A stretch of DNA of 64,000 bases from Pseudoalteromonas luteoviolacea S2607 (GTDB lineage: Bacteria; Pseudomonadota; Gammaproteobacteria; Enterobacterales; Alteromonadaceae). Location: positions 62,001 to 126,000 of the forward strand of contig NZ_AUXV01000073.1 of the NCBI RefSeq assembly GCF_001625575.1, in the 5' to 3' direction. A program made the position numbers and the translations under genes. Below the pieces are notes generated by a model, which ran no database searches, was not told the origin of the DNA, and saw nothing but the letters and a program-made list of their open reading frames with translations. Positions 41,795 through 50,994 of this stretch are shown piece after piece; position 1 is the stretch's first letter; each line of letters opens with the position of its first letter.

Positions 41795-43168
41795 CTAATC
41801 TCGGAAGCTATCCCAGTTTCCGCGAATAGCGAGCGTTTTGGTTGGCGAATATATATTTACAAACAAAGTTGAGCCATCAGGTGAGAAGCAAGCACCAGCA
41901 AGCTCCGTTTGGGCGTTGAGTTTAGCAAATGGATAAACAGCTCCTTTTGGTGACACACCGCGTAAATGGTTTTGAGTGACAGCTGTATATTGGTCTTCAC
42001 ACACTAGCAAATGGCCTTGTGGCGTGACCGTTAAATTATCCCCAAAATTGTATAGAGACTTATCACTGCTTTCTAAAAATAGTTGTAACTGACCTGGGTG
42101 TTGAATTTCATCTTTTGTTCCCTCGAAAGCAGAGGGTTGATAGCGCATGATTTGGCCAAGCTCTTTTGCACCACCGTTAGTACAGCAGAAATAAAGCTCA
42201 TTATTACCGAAGTGGATACCTTCTCCTCTGGCAAATAATGCCGCGCCTTTTTCATGGCCCTTGAAGCGAAGGTCATCGTTTGGACTTTGCGGGTTATCTA
42301 AAGTGATCCAGCTTGCTTCGTACCATTGCGACACAGGCATTGTCTGATGATGCCAATTTCGAGTATCAAATTTATTTGCATGCTTTAACAATAGGGCTTG
42401 CAGTGTGCCGCCTGCTGCTAAATTACCTTTGTGTTTTGGTATAAAGCGATAAAATAGACTGTCATTCCTGTCTTCAGTCAGATAAACAATACCTGTTCTT
42501 GGGTCTACCGCAGCGGCTTCGTGGTTAAATCGACCCATATCTACCAAAGGCACGGGGTCGCTTAAACCCGTTTGATCTGCTGCGACTTCAAAAATGTAAC
42601 CGTGGCTTTTGGATATTTCTTCATCCGGAGTACGCACCGTTTCCTCGCAGGTTAACCAAGTGCCCCACGGAGTTGTGCCGCCAGCACAATTTCTTATTGT
42701 ACCGACAAGGCTATAATATTGCTGTTCTATTTCTTGTTTTTGCAGGTCATAAATAATCGTAGTTGTGCCCCCAGGTAGTGCAACTCCCTGCTTATTTGTA
42801 TCAAATGCTTTTTGACTTTGATGTTGTGCGATAACTGGTGCGGCTGATTTGAGGTGTTTTGGGCTTAACTCATGGTTTCTAATTAACGCTACACGATGTT
42901 CATCTAGCCCGATACAGCCCATACCGTCAGCATTGTCTGGAACAACGAGTCCGTCATTCATTGAGTCGTTTAAAGAAGAAATCACTTCATAACTAAAACC
43001 AGCAGGTAAATCTAATAAACCTTTTGGGTCCGATATAAGCGGTCCATATCCGGTACTTGTTGGTGTATTAATTGACGGCCTTTTTTGAGAGCAGCCAAGT
43101 AGGCTGCTATTTAACCCTAAAAATGCAAGTGCCACCGAGCCCTTTGTGAATTGTCTTCTTGAGACCAT
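41795..43168 (-). CDS. PhoX-like (DUF839) Tat-exported lipoprotein
   Basis: Start at ATG 43168 (MVSRRQFTKGSVALAFLGL) with AGGGG 9 nt upstream, rather than the GTG at 43222. Twin-arginine motif SRRQFTKG and a lipobox-like SLLGC, so a Tat-exported lipoprotein is likely. Beta-propeller features of the PhoX family: LPAGFSYEVISSLNDSMNDGLVVPDNADGMG, LIRNHELSP, CAGGTTPWGTWLTCEE and LLVCEDQY. PhoX enzymes are Ca/Fe-dependent phosphatases, but many DUF839 relatives are uncharacterised. The divergent zur gene has a Zur box 126 bp upstream of this start. Confidence 0.85.
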   Translation of the reverse strand: MVSRRQFTKGSVALAFLGLNSSLLGCSQKRPSINTPTSTGYGPLISDPKGLLDLPAGFSYEVISSLNDSMNDGLVVPDNADGMGCIGLDEHRVALIRNHELSPKHLKSAAPVIAQHQSQKAFDTNKQGVALPGGTTTIIYDLQKQEIEQQYYSLVGTIRNCAGGTTPWGTWLTCEETVRTPDEEISKSHGYIFEVAADQTGLSDPVPLVDMGRFNHEAAAVDPRTGIVYLTEDRNDSLFYRFIPKHKGNLAAGGTLQALLLKHANKFDTRNWHHQTMPVSQWYEASWITLDNPQSPNDDLRFKGHEKGAALFARGEGIHFGNNELYFCCTNGGAKELGQIMRYQPSAFEGTKDEIQHPGQLQLFLESSDKSLYNFGDNLTVTPQGHLLVCEDQYTAVTQNHLRGVSPKGAVYPFAKLNAQTELAGACFSPDGSTLFVNIYSPTKTLAIRGNWDSFRD

Positions 43169-43273
43169 ATGAGATACCCCTAAAAGATGCTGGTGTAGAT
43201 GTGCGATGAATTGGTTGCTCACCAGCTTTTGATTTAATTATACGCGCTAAATTTGACGGGAAAGTTATTGCGA

Positions 43274-43302
43274 TAGATAGATAACTTGTGAGATGTTATA
43301 AT
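43274..43302 (+). promoter_or_regulatory. Promoter of the zur-like gene
   Basis: -35 TAGATA (43274-43279), 17-bp spacer, -10 TATAAT (43297-43302, consensus) lying inside the Zur-box palindrome. Confidence 0.6.
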
Positions 43303-43308
43303 ATAACA
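43294..43308. promoter_or_regulatory. Zur box
   Basis: TGTTATA-A-TATAACA is a perfect 15-bp palindrome. It matches the gammaproteobacterial Zur operator core TGTTATAnTATAACA as I know it. It covers the -10 box of the zur-like gene. Confidence 0.85.
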
Positions 43309-43336
43309 AAGTTAATTGCGACATCATTGGGGCAAT

Positions 43337-43822
43337 ATGTGTCAAAAAAGTATTAGCACGGATTATTTAATCACAGTTTTTAATCATGCGGGGATTAAAG
43401 CCACAGATAAAAGGGTGGCGATCTTTAAAGGGCTCATGATGGCAGAGCAAGCTTTATCACCCTATGAATTGGCGCAATATTGTAAAGAGCATTTAGAGCT
43501 TACATTACCGGCAGTGTCCATCTACCGAGTATTAGATTTGTTAGTAGCTGCGGATCTTGTTCACAAATTAAATACAGTTAATAAGTATATCTGTTGTTCT
43601 CATATTGATTGCCATAAACCGCATCCACACAGCCAATTTTTGATTTGTTCTGTGTGTCAAAGAGTTGATGAAGTGCAGATGTCTAGCCAGTTGATGACGC
43701 AATTATCTCAGCAGATCCAAGAGTGTGGCTATCAGCTCAATTCACCCCAATTTGAGTTTCAGGGGATCTGTAAAAACTGCCAAGCGCAAGCTGATGAGTC
43801 TTTAAATGGGTTAAGTGCATAG
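43337..43822 (+). CDS. zur: Fur-family zinc uptake regulator (Zur)
   Basis: About 161 aa from ATG 43337 (the upstream TTG at 43316 would lie almost on the transcription start). Winged helix GIKATDKRVAIFKGLM...LTLPAVSIYRVLDLLVAADLVHKL. The metal-site region has HIDCHKPHPHSQFLICSVC and the C-terminal GICKNC, the two CxxC pairs that bind structural zinc in Zur. Zur represses zinc uptake and zinc-sparing genes when zinc is plentiful. The Zur box in its own promoter implies autorepression. Confidence 0.9.
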   Translation: MCQKSISTDYLITVFNHAGIKATDKRVAIFKGLMMAEQALSPYELAQYCKEHLELTLPAVSIYRVLDLLVAADLVHKLNTVNKYICCSHIDCHKPHPHSQFLICSVCQRVDEVQMSSQLMTQLSQQIQECGYQLNSPQFEFQGICKNCQAQADESLNGLSA

Positions 43823-43890
43823 CGCCATAAGCTAAGCGTATACCCGGTCACAAATTTGTTTTATTAACACTTTCTAAAGGTGAAGTATCT

Positions 43891-45222
43891 ATGGCGAATA
43901 TTCTTTTAAAAAATGCGCAACTGATTAATGAAGGTAAAGTTGAACAATGCGATGTGCGTATTGTTGGGAAAAGGATTGACAAAATAGCGCCAGAAATTAT
44001 GGCCACTGGTATCGAGCAGATCATTGATTTGGAGGGTGACTTTTTATTGCCAGGCATGATCGATGATCAAGTGCATTTCAGAGAGCCTGGCCTTGATTGG
44101 AAAGGCACAATTGGTAGTGAGTCTCGAGCAGCTATTGCAGGCGGCATTACCAGTTACATGGAAATGCCAAACGTCAGCCCTGCAACAACAGATCAACTCG
44201 CGGTCATGAATAAACATCAAATTGCAGCGCGCACTTCTGCGGCAAACTACTCATTTTACTTGGGGGCAACTCCGGACAACTTAGATGAGATCAAAGCCTG
44301 TGATCCTAGTTTAGTCTGCGGTGTGAAAGTGTTTATGGGTGCATCTACTGGAGATTTACTGGTCGAGCACCCGAGTGCACTGGAGGCCATTTTCAGGGAA
44401 TGCCCAGTACTTATCGCGACTCACTGTGAAAAAGGGGACGTGATAGCAAGTAATTTAGCGAAGTTGGGCAACAGGGAGCTAACAATACAAGATCACCCCG
44501 TGATTAGAGATGCTAACGCATGCTATCAGTCATCTTCATATGCAGTAGAGCTTGCTAAAAAGTATGGTACGCAGCTACATGTGTTACATATAACGACTGC
44601 TAAAGAAATGGACCTTTTTGAGCCGGGCCCAATAGATGGCAAACAAATTACCGCAGAAGCTTGTGTACACCATTTGTGGTTTAACCAAACGGATTACGAC
44701 CGTTTAGGTAATTTAATCAAGTGTAATCCTGCGATTAAAGCAGAGTCAGATAGACTGGCATTAATTGAAGCATTGACTAGCGGCAGACTAGATATTATTG
44801 CCACTGACCATGCTCCACACACATGGGAAGAAAAGCAGCAGGCCTTTGCTAAAGCACCAGCCGGTTTGCCTTTGGTACAACACGCTCTGCTGACTTTATT
44901 TGACCAAGTTCAGCAAGGCAATATGACTTTGCCCCAAGTGGTGGAAAAAACCGCGCATAATCCAGCAAAGCGTTACAAAGTTAAAGAACGAGGATTTGTA
45001 AGAGAAGGGTATTTTGCTGATTTGGCTGTGATCAGTGCTAAAGCTGGTGAGCGCGTGAGGCACGACAATACGCTTTACCATTGTCAGTGGTCTCCATTCG
45101 TAGGACACCAATTTTCACATCAAATACGCTACACGTTTGTAAATGGTGAGTGTGTCTACCGTGATGGAGAAGTGATAGACGTGGCTGACAATGCAATGCC
45201 ACTGGTATTTGACAGGCCTTAA
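43891..45222 (+). CDS. Dihydroorotase paralogue with altered metal site (PyrC2-like)
   Basis: 443-aa amidohydrolase of the multifunctional-complex/type I dihydroorotase group. Pyrimidine synthesis step: N-carbamoyl-aspartate to dihydroorotate. Motifs: MIDDQVHFREPG (the usual HxH is QxH), GVKVFMGASTG with the Lys that is carbamylated, ATHCEKGD, VLHITTAKE and IIATDHAPHTWEEK. Starts 68 bp after zur and is probably in the same Zur-controlled unit. Zur-controlled dihydroorotase paralogues are known to replace zinc-dependent PyrC in zinc shortage, so that role is likely here (inference). Confidence 0.85.
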   Translation: MANILLKNAQLINEGKVEQCDVRIVGKRIDKIAPEIMATGIEQIIDLEGDFLLPGMIDDQVHFREPGLDWKGTIGSESRAAIAGGITSYMEMPNVSPATTDQLAVMNKHQIAARTSAANYSFYLGATPDNLDEIKACDPSLVCGVKVFMGASTGDLLVEHPSALEAIFRECPVLIATHCEKGDVIASNLAKLGNRELTIQDHPVIRDANACYQSSSYAVELAKKYGTQLHVLHITTAKEMDLFEPGPIDGKQITAEACVHHLWFNQTDYDRLGNLIKCNPAIKAESDRLALIEALTSGRLDIIATDHAPHTWEEKQQAFAKAPAGLPLVQHALLTLFDQVQQGNMTLPQVVEKTAHNPAKRYKVKERGFVREGYFADLAVISAKAGERVRHDNTLYHCQWSPFVGHQFSHQIRYTFVNGECVYRDGEVIDVADNAMPLVFDRP

Positions 45223-45639
45223 CTTGCGAAAGGTGGTAGCGTCATTGCTGCCACCCACTGAGGCCCTTACTAGCCAGTTTCTTAAAACTTCCTATATTCC
45301 CTTGCTTTAGGGTTTAAAGTAATCAGACAGCTAACGCACGCTCTTTACTCGAATGATAGTTTTACTTTCTACGCAGACGAGGTAATCGATTTTCATTAAA
45401 ATTGACTGGCGGTATTAAAAATAATTAACTTTATGGTGTTTTTTATTTAAAAAATTAATATTTTAATCTTATTGATGTTCCATTTGTATTAAATGCCGCT
45501 CTTTTTAGTTGTTTTTTTATTCATTTAAATTTTACCTTACACTTTTTTACAAAGGTGTTTTTGTTTTTATGGTTAAATCCTTTTCGATTTTAATAAATTA
45601 AACCTACAGATTTTAAATTGCAGGGTAAAAGGAATTTAA
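45223..45639. other. AT-rich intergenic gap
   Basis: No gene seen. From about 45420 the plus strand is very T-rich with ATGGTGTTTTTT at 45433. It must contain the promoter of the outer-membrane protein gene. Confidence 0.5.
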
Positions 45640-46245
45640 ATGAATAAAATACTTCCAATATCTATCTTAAGCCTAAGTACTTTTTTTGCTTCTGGTGTTC
45701 AAGCCAGCGATGAAAGCGATAACGGATTCTATACAGGTGCTTTCTATAACACTCAATCTATTTCAATATTCTCAGATGATCGCGATTTTAAGGTGGCGGG
45801 GCTTGTAGGTGGCTACCAATTCAATAAGAATTTCTCAGTTGAATCGCGCTATGGCAAGGGGATTTCGGGCCACGACAATACCACTTTTCTTGAAAACTAT
45901 GATTATAAGGAAGATATAAACTATCAACTTTCACTATCAGCCAAAGCAGCCTATTATTTTACAGATGACTTTAAGGTTTACGGTATGTTGGGGTACACTG
46001 ATACAGAGCTCAAAATTTCTACAGTGGCAGGCATCTATATTGATGATGTGTTTCAAGGCCATCGTGCGGCAAAAATATATGAAGATGTGAGTGGGCTTAG
46101 CTATGGCATTGGTATTAGTTATGCGTTTAGTGAGCAGTTTGCTGTATTTTTAGATCATCAAAGATTACCTGATTTTGACGTTGGCCGACCTGAAGATTCT
46201 TTCCGTTGGGATAGCACAACATTGGGTATTACTTACTCATTTTAA
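45640..46245 (+). CDS. Outer-membrane beta-barrel protein, 201 aa
   Basis: Signal peptide MNKILPISILSLSTFFASGVQA. The mature part shows alternating strands such as FYTGAFYNTQSISIF, VAGLVGGYQFNKNFSVESRYGKG, YQLSLSAKAAYYFTDDFKVYGMLGYT and LSYGIGISYAFSEQFAVFLDHQ. It ends in Phe (STTLGITYSF), the signal for BAM insertion. An 8-stranded OmpA/OmpX/OmpW-like barrel is most likely. AAAAGGAA precedes the ATG. Function unknown; it sits alone between AT-rich gaps. Confidence 0.85.
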   Translation: MNKILPISILSLSTFFASGVQASDESDNGFYTGAFYNTQSISIFSDDRDFKVAGLVGGYQFNKNFSVESRYGKGISGHDNTTFLENYDYKEDINYQLSLSAKAAYYFTDDFKVYGMLGYTDTELKISTVAGIYIDDVFQGHRAAKIYEDVSGLSYGIGISYAFSEQFAVFLDHQRLPDFDVGRPEDSFRWDSTTLGITYSF

Positions 46246-46735
46246 GTAATTTCAATTCTTATGTGGGGTTACATATTAAGTGAGTAATCCCATTTCTCGT
46301 TTCGTTGAATTAAGCCGTGTTTTAAGATGGCACATTCTCTTTCGTTATAATTTTTATGGTAGTTTTCTGTTTTAATTTTACTTATTGGGATAAGAAGCTT
46401 CCCCATTTGTGCTTTAAGTTAATTAATGGTGATAAATTTTAAATGGTGTTTTTTTTACTATGTGGTGTTCTATTTTTTAAATCTGGTGTGGTTAAGTGTT
46501 GTTCGTTTTATATAAAACTAAACTTTATAATATATTGGTATTTTAAGTGTGTTTTTATGGGTTTATTCAGTTTTACATTTTGAGTTTCTTTAGCAAATAT
46601 CTCCGTTAGAATTCCTCACTTCATACTCGTAAAAAGAGTCTAGAACTCGTTATTTCACTTTAACGTTTATTGTTGCTCAATGTCTAAGGTACAGTTATTT
46701 TAAGCTGTGGCTTTAATTACGAGTAAGGATTGCAC
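46246..46735. other. AT-rich intergenic gap
   Basis: About 490 bp, plus-strand T/G-rich and C-poor (46430-46590), with ATGGTGTTTTTT again at 46443. No ORF or RNA gene recognised. Confidence 0.5.
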
Positions 46736-49700
46736 ATGCCCATATTAGATACGCTTCCGCATATGATTTTACCTTATTTAGACTTTGCTGGTGTACTGGA
46801 AGGTCTAGACGCAGAGCTGAAAGAGCTTGAACAGAAGATTCAAAAGGTGGCAGAGAATAGGGCGTGGGATGAATTCACTAATTCACTCTTAGCGATAGAA
46901 CGATGCAAAGAAGTGTTCCAACAGCCACGGTGGTGGGAAGACTTTACTGACCTGTTTGACATGGTAGACCAACTCATTTTGTGGTTAAAATCACGTGATG
47001 AAGAGAGTTACAAAACCCTGTTAGAGACGAGCGCTTATCAAAATTGGTCTAAATTAAGGTGCTCGTGGGTTGATATCACGCAATCAATAGGGGAGCAATC
47101 ACTGGTTATCAATGAGTCGATTAGTCATGCAGAAGAATTCGGCTTTAAGCGACCTATGCAGCAATTGAGTGTTGCAGATCTCAGCTTTGGCTTGTTTATC
47201 AATACAGGTGCCCGTTTTAAATGGGAGGTGTTGCATCAATCTCATGCCCATGACTTGTTTGGATCTACCTTATGCCGTGAAGCGGCTATTGTGTCACATT
47301 ATTTAAAGGCCTCAATCGGTTTGAAGGCATCAGTGCAAGCCCATGCGAGCGTTATACAAGTTGCCGGCAGCACAAAAAGTGATGTAACGCTTGAGATGAC
47401 CGCGTTCTATCAAACGTCAGCTCGAAATAAAACCTGTACTGTATTACATGCCATGAGTGCAACGCCAATTATTCCTTGGAGCCTTGGCTGTGTCAGCGAG
47501 GCCATACAGTGTCCCAACCACCTTGGAGAAATGGAGGGGTATCGAGCATTTAATGTGATTCGCAAAGCTTCTCTCTCACTACAAGGAGAGTTGGCAGTTG
47601 GAAGGTCGATCAGCACATTTTCAAAAACTGCAGGTCAGCCAGTTGATATTGATGTGAGCGCAAGATTAAAAATAACAAAGCATGTTGCTGTGGCTGGTGA
47701 GATTGAGCTTCAAATTTTTAAAAGTCCTACCAATCAATTATCAATTCGGGTGAAAAAAGCAGTGCGGGACGCCGATGAAAATCGAGCTAGTTTGGCTGTG
47801 GGTGGGCGAATAACGGGTTTAGATGCACTCGCAAGTCATCAACTAGAAAAGCTGCTTGGTTACGGCGATAGACTTGTACAGTCTCTAGAGGTGTACAGTA
47901 ATGTCGGTCAATACTTAGCTGATAACTTAAGTACCAGGACGAAAAACAGTGAATGGGCTTCGCACTTGAACACATTGTTTTTGAGTCACGATCAAAAAAG
48001 GCAATCACTCAATGAAGCCGTTGGCGATGCTATCAAATTGGTATTTGAAAAGCTGAATTTTAGCCTATCTACAGCAACAGACGATTTCACACGAGAATTG
48101 ACAGAGCAATTGACGCGAACCTTTGGTATAGATCTACAAGAGATAGTCGGCAACCCAGCAAAAGAGAGCGTATTTTATGGCATTCAAAACTTGATAAAGG
48201 AAGAAGTTGAAAGGGTCAAGGGCGAGTTTTTACATGCAGCTTGTCAGTTGCATCAGGACGTGCAAGCAGGTTCACAAGCAGCACTTAAACCTATCAAAAA
48301 AATCAGCAAAAATGCCCAGGCACTTATTGAAGATACAAGCGTGACGGCCGTTGAGTTGTATGAGAAATTAGCCCAAGAATATACAAAGACTAAAAATAGA
48401 ATAAAAGTCGCGTTGTCTCGCGCAGCGGATATACAGCTAAATTTGCACTACCAGTCGACAAGCAGTCATGTGAATTCGCTTGACCAAAGTTTCACCATTG
48501 TACTCAAAGATTCAACTTCAGAGTCAGTTTCGAGGTTATATCGCAGTTTGGTAGTTGGCAATGACGACGCGGTATCAACGTTAATTATGAGTTTGAGTAA
48601 AGTAGGCGTAATTGAGTACCAAGCTGATTCATTGTCGCTCACAAACGTAACGAAAAACGAAATTTCTCTTGGCATAAATGTTTTGGGGTATGACATTGAT
48701 AATGTATCAGACGCTGTCAGCGATCTTCAATTACATATCGACCCGATGGGTAAAATTATGCTTGTCCACACGCATAACTTAAGTAAGCAAGCGCGTGGTT
48801 TTGACGAGGCACGAAAAGCTTGTTTTAACTTTAGTTATGGATTTGCACAGGCTGCGCTCGAACAACAATGTCACGGGGCACTCTCGTTTAGCTACTCTAA
48901 TCTTGATCACAACTTGCATAGCGCAGCGGAGTTGCGGTCAGTATTAACGGCTTTGACACTATCGCACTTTAATGCGCAATTATCACAAAGTGGATTTGGC
49001 TTTTTACCTTTGGTAAGTCAAGTTGAAGCAGAGAATGCGTTGAATATGTTTGAGCAGTACACTCACCCTTCAGCTGGAAAGGGTATTCAATATCATTCGA
49101 GTGATAGTCATAGCAACATATTAATCACCCTGCGTGCAGGTCGTTATATCTATAACCAGTTACTTTCTCTTGATGATACGCGGTTGTTTGATACCGCTTT
49201 TAAGGCATTACTCTTTTCTGAAAAGGGTCGATATAGAAACCGAGGTTGGCGTGAATATAGCCAAGGTTTACGAAATATTATTGCTGCATATACACGGTTA
49301 AAGCCGCGTTTTCACGATACAGCAAACTTGTATCGTCATTTAGGAGAAAGCAACTCTTTAGACTATAAATTGATTCGATCAGAGTTGGCTTCCAGCCGTC
49401 ACTATCAAGATTACTTTGGTTACTATGATGATACAGATTGGCGGGCAATATCAAAACGCTTAGCACTGTTATTTCGTAAAGCTGCTGCATTGCGCGACAT
49501 TTTTGTGGAGCTGCAAAAAATAGCGCGGTATATCACTGATTTGCCAGAATATGTATCTCATGCTTTGGCTAAGCAGCTTATGCATAATATAAATATCAGC
49601 AATCAAAAAATTGAACGTTGTCTGGAGGAATGGATTCAGGTTGACGGAGTATTTCAAGCCTTGCTGAAAGATTTAGGCATGGCTTTTGGCGTGAATTTAA

Positions 49701-49834
49701 GTGGCATTAACACCACGCTGCTTCTATTTATGGTGCTTTTGCAACGCACACTTCGACAAGATAACCTGTTTGCGGTCACCATTGAACTTCAGAAAAACGA
49801 TGACTCCCATCGCAGTGTGATTTGTGTTTCTTAA
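46736..49834 (+). CDS. Large orphan protein, 1032 aa
   Basis: ATG 46736 (MPILDTLPHMILPYLDFAG) follows AAGGA by 6 nt. No signal peptide and no clear membrane helix, so likely cytosolic or exported by a non-Sec route. Residues about 25-45 form a coiled-coil-like helix (LDAELKELEQKIQKVAEN). About 190-350 looks beta-rich with repeated strand patterns (ASVIQVAGSTKSDVTLEM, ...VDIDVSARLKITKHVAVAGEIELQIF). About 480-560 is helical and amphipathic. A second beta-rich part follows at about 565-700. Monocistronic with its own terminator. No domain recognised. Confidence 0.8.
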   Translation: MPILDTLPHMILPYLDFAGVLEGLDAELKELEQKIQKVAENRAWDEFTNSLLAIERCKEVFQQPRWWEDFTDLFDMVDQLILWLKSRDEESYKTLLETSAYQNWSKLRCSWVDITQSIGEQSLVINESISHAEEFGFKRPMQQLSVADLSFGLFINTGARFKWEVLHQSHAHDLFGSTLCREAAIVSHYLKASIGLKASVQAHASVIQVAGSTKSDVTLEMTAFYQTSARNKTCTVLHAMSATPIIPWSLGCVSEAIQCPNHLGEMEGYRAFNVIRKASLSLQGELAVGRSISTFSKTAGQPVDIDVSARLKITKHVAVAGEIELQIFKSPTNQLSIRVKKAVRDADENRASLAVGGRITGLDALASHQLEKLLGYGDRLVQSLEVYSNVGQYLADNLSTRTKNSEWASHLNTLFLSHDQKRQSLNEAVGDAIKLVFEKLNFSLSTATDDFTRELTEQLTRTFGIDLQEIVGNPAKESVFYGIQNLIKEEVERVKGEFLHAACQLHQDVQAGSQAALKPIKKISKNAQALIEDTSVTAVELYEKLAQEYTKTKNRIKVALSRAADIQLNLHYQSTSSHVNSLDQSFTIVLKDSTSESVSRLYRSLVVGNDDAVSTLIMSLSKVGVIEYQADSLSLTNVTKNEISLGINVLGYDIDNVSDAVSDLQLHIDPMGKIMLVHTHNLSKQARGFDEARKACFNFSYGFAQAALEQQCHGALSFSYSNLDHNLHSAAELRSVLTALTLSHFNAQLSQSGFGFLPLVSQVEAENALNMFEQYTHPSAGKGIQYHSSDSHSNILITLRAGRYIYNQLLSLDDTRLFDTAFKALLFSEKGRYRNRGWREYSQGLRNIIAAYTRLKPRFHDTANLYRHLGESNSLDYKLIRSELASSRHYQDYFGYYDDTDWRAISKRLALLFRKAAALRDIFVELQKIARYITDLPEYVSHALAKQLMHNINISNQKIERCLEEWIQVDGVFQALLKDLGMAFGVNLSGINTTLLLFMVLLQRTLRQDNLFAVTIELQKNDDSHRSVICVS

Positions 49835-49854
49835 CGGCCCAATTACGGGAAGAT

Positions 49855-49876
49855 AAAAAGCCCATAAGGGCTTTTT
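49855..49876. terminator. Bidirectional terminator
   Basis: AAAAAGCCC, loop ATAA, GGGCTTTTT between convergent genes; its right end overlaps the transporter's stop codon. Confidence 0.88.
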
Positions 49877-50756
49877 AGACCGAAGCGCTGGATTCGACCT
49901 GAGGCGCGGAGCGCCTAACCCAAGCGACAAAAACCCCTGCACTAACAAACATAAATAAACCATAAATACTGGGGGCAATTGACATCACCTCATCTTTTAG
50001 CAAACCAGTGGTTACTAATAGGGCCAAGGTACCATTTTGCAAGCCGACCTCTAAAGTAACTGTGCGAGTTTGCGCACGGTTGTGGAGGTAAAGCGTTGCC
50101 ACGGCATATCCCATAAGCATGGTAATTAAGTTAAGAACAATTACAGCGGGACCTGCCATGACAATATAGTCAATAAGCTTATCACCCAGCTGAATACATA
50201 TACTGAGTATCACTAAAAGAAGCACCGCCACTGAGAACCAATTAATATAGGGGCCTGCTTTTTTTGCAGACGTAGGCCACTTAGCCCGAATGCCCATACC
50301 GATGATGACTGGGATAACACCTACTACCATGAGCTGTAACCACGCTTTTAAAATAGGGAAATCTATCTTATCACTACCTTGGCCATAAAACCCGATGGCC
50401 CAAGCTGCCATAAACGGCAGTATAAAGGGGGTGATAAACCCCACGACAGCCGTTAACGAAACGGATAATCCAACATCTCCTTTGGCAAGATAGGTGTAGA
50501 GGTTTGATGTGGTTCCCCCAGGGCATAAGGCGAGTATAAATAATCCGATTGCTAATTCTGCACTTAGACCGGTCACTGCAATGACTGCAATGGCCATTAA
50601 CGGCAGAAGTAATAGTTGACATGCAGCGCCAACAAAAAAGCTCTTGGGCTGCTTTAAAACCCGATAGAAGTCTTGTGTAGTAAGGCTAAGACCCACGCCG
50701 ATCATGATTAAAATAAGTGCTATCGGAAGACCTACTTCTATTAAGTTGGGGGGCAT
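49875..50756 (-). CDS. Bile acid:sodium symporter (BASS) family transporter
   Basis: About 293 aa from ATG 50756 (MPPNLIEVGLPIALILIMIG). Around nine to ten membrane segments. Family motifs: IGVGLSLTTQDF, ALCPGGTTSNLYTYLAKGDVGLSVSLTAVVG (sodium-binding crossover) and TLEVGLQNGTLALLV. Bacterial members import organic acids or precursor metabolites with Na+. The substrate cannot be assigned. Confidence 0.9.
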   Translation of the reverse strand: MPPNLIEVGLPIALILIMIGVGLSLTTQDFYRVLKQPKSFFVGAACQLLLLPLMAIAVIAVTGLSAELAIGLFILALCPGGTTSNLYTYLAKGDVGLSVSLTAVVGFITPFILPFMAAWAIGFYGQGSDKIDFPILKAWLQLMVVGVIPVIIGMGIRAKWPTSAKKAGPYINWFSVAVLLLVILSICIQLGDKLIDYIVMAGPAVIVLNLITMLMGYAVATLYLHNRAQTRTVTLEVGLQNGTLALLVTTGLLKDEVMSIAPSIYGLFMFVSAGVFVAWVRRSAPQVESSASV

Positions 50757-50936
50757 GTTTAATAATCCGTCTTGTTTGGTTAACGCTAAGCTTAGCAAGG
50801 CAAATGTTGATTATATATTACTCTTTTAGAATTACATTTAGATTTTGCCTTACCTGAAGAAGGGCTAAAGGCGTTGACCTGCCTTTGATAGTTACAGTTG
50901 ACTAGTATGTAAAAGCAACATGGAAAAGACAAGGTA

Positions 50937-50970
50937 AAACTAGCCACTTATTACATTCATAAGTGGCTAG
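50937..50970 (-). terminator. TonB receptor terminator
   Basis: CTAGCCACTTA and TAAGTGGCTAG form an 11-bp perfect stem with short loop, followed on the minus strand by TTTTACC. 25 bp after the receptor stop. Confidence 0.75.
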
Positions 50971-50994
50971 CGAGCAGTTGTTCATATTGGCTAA

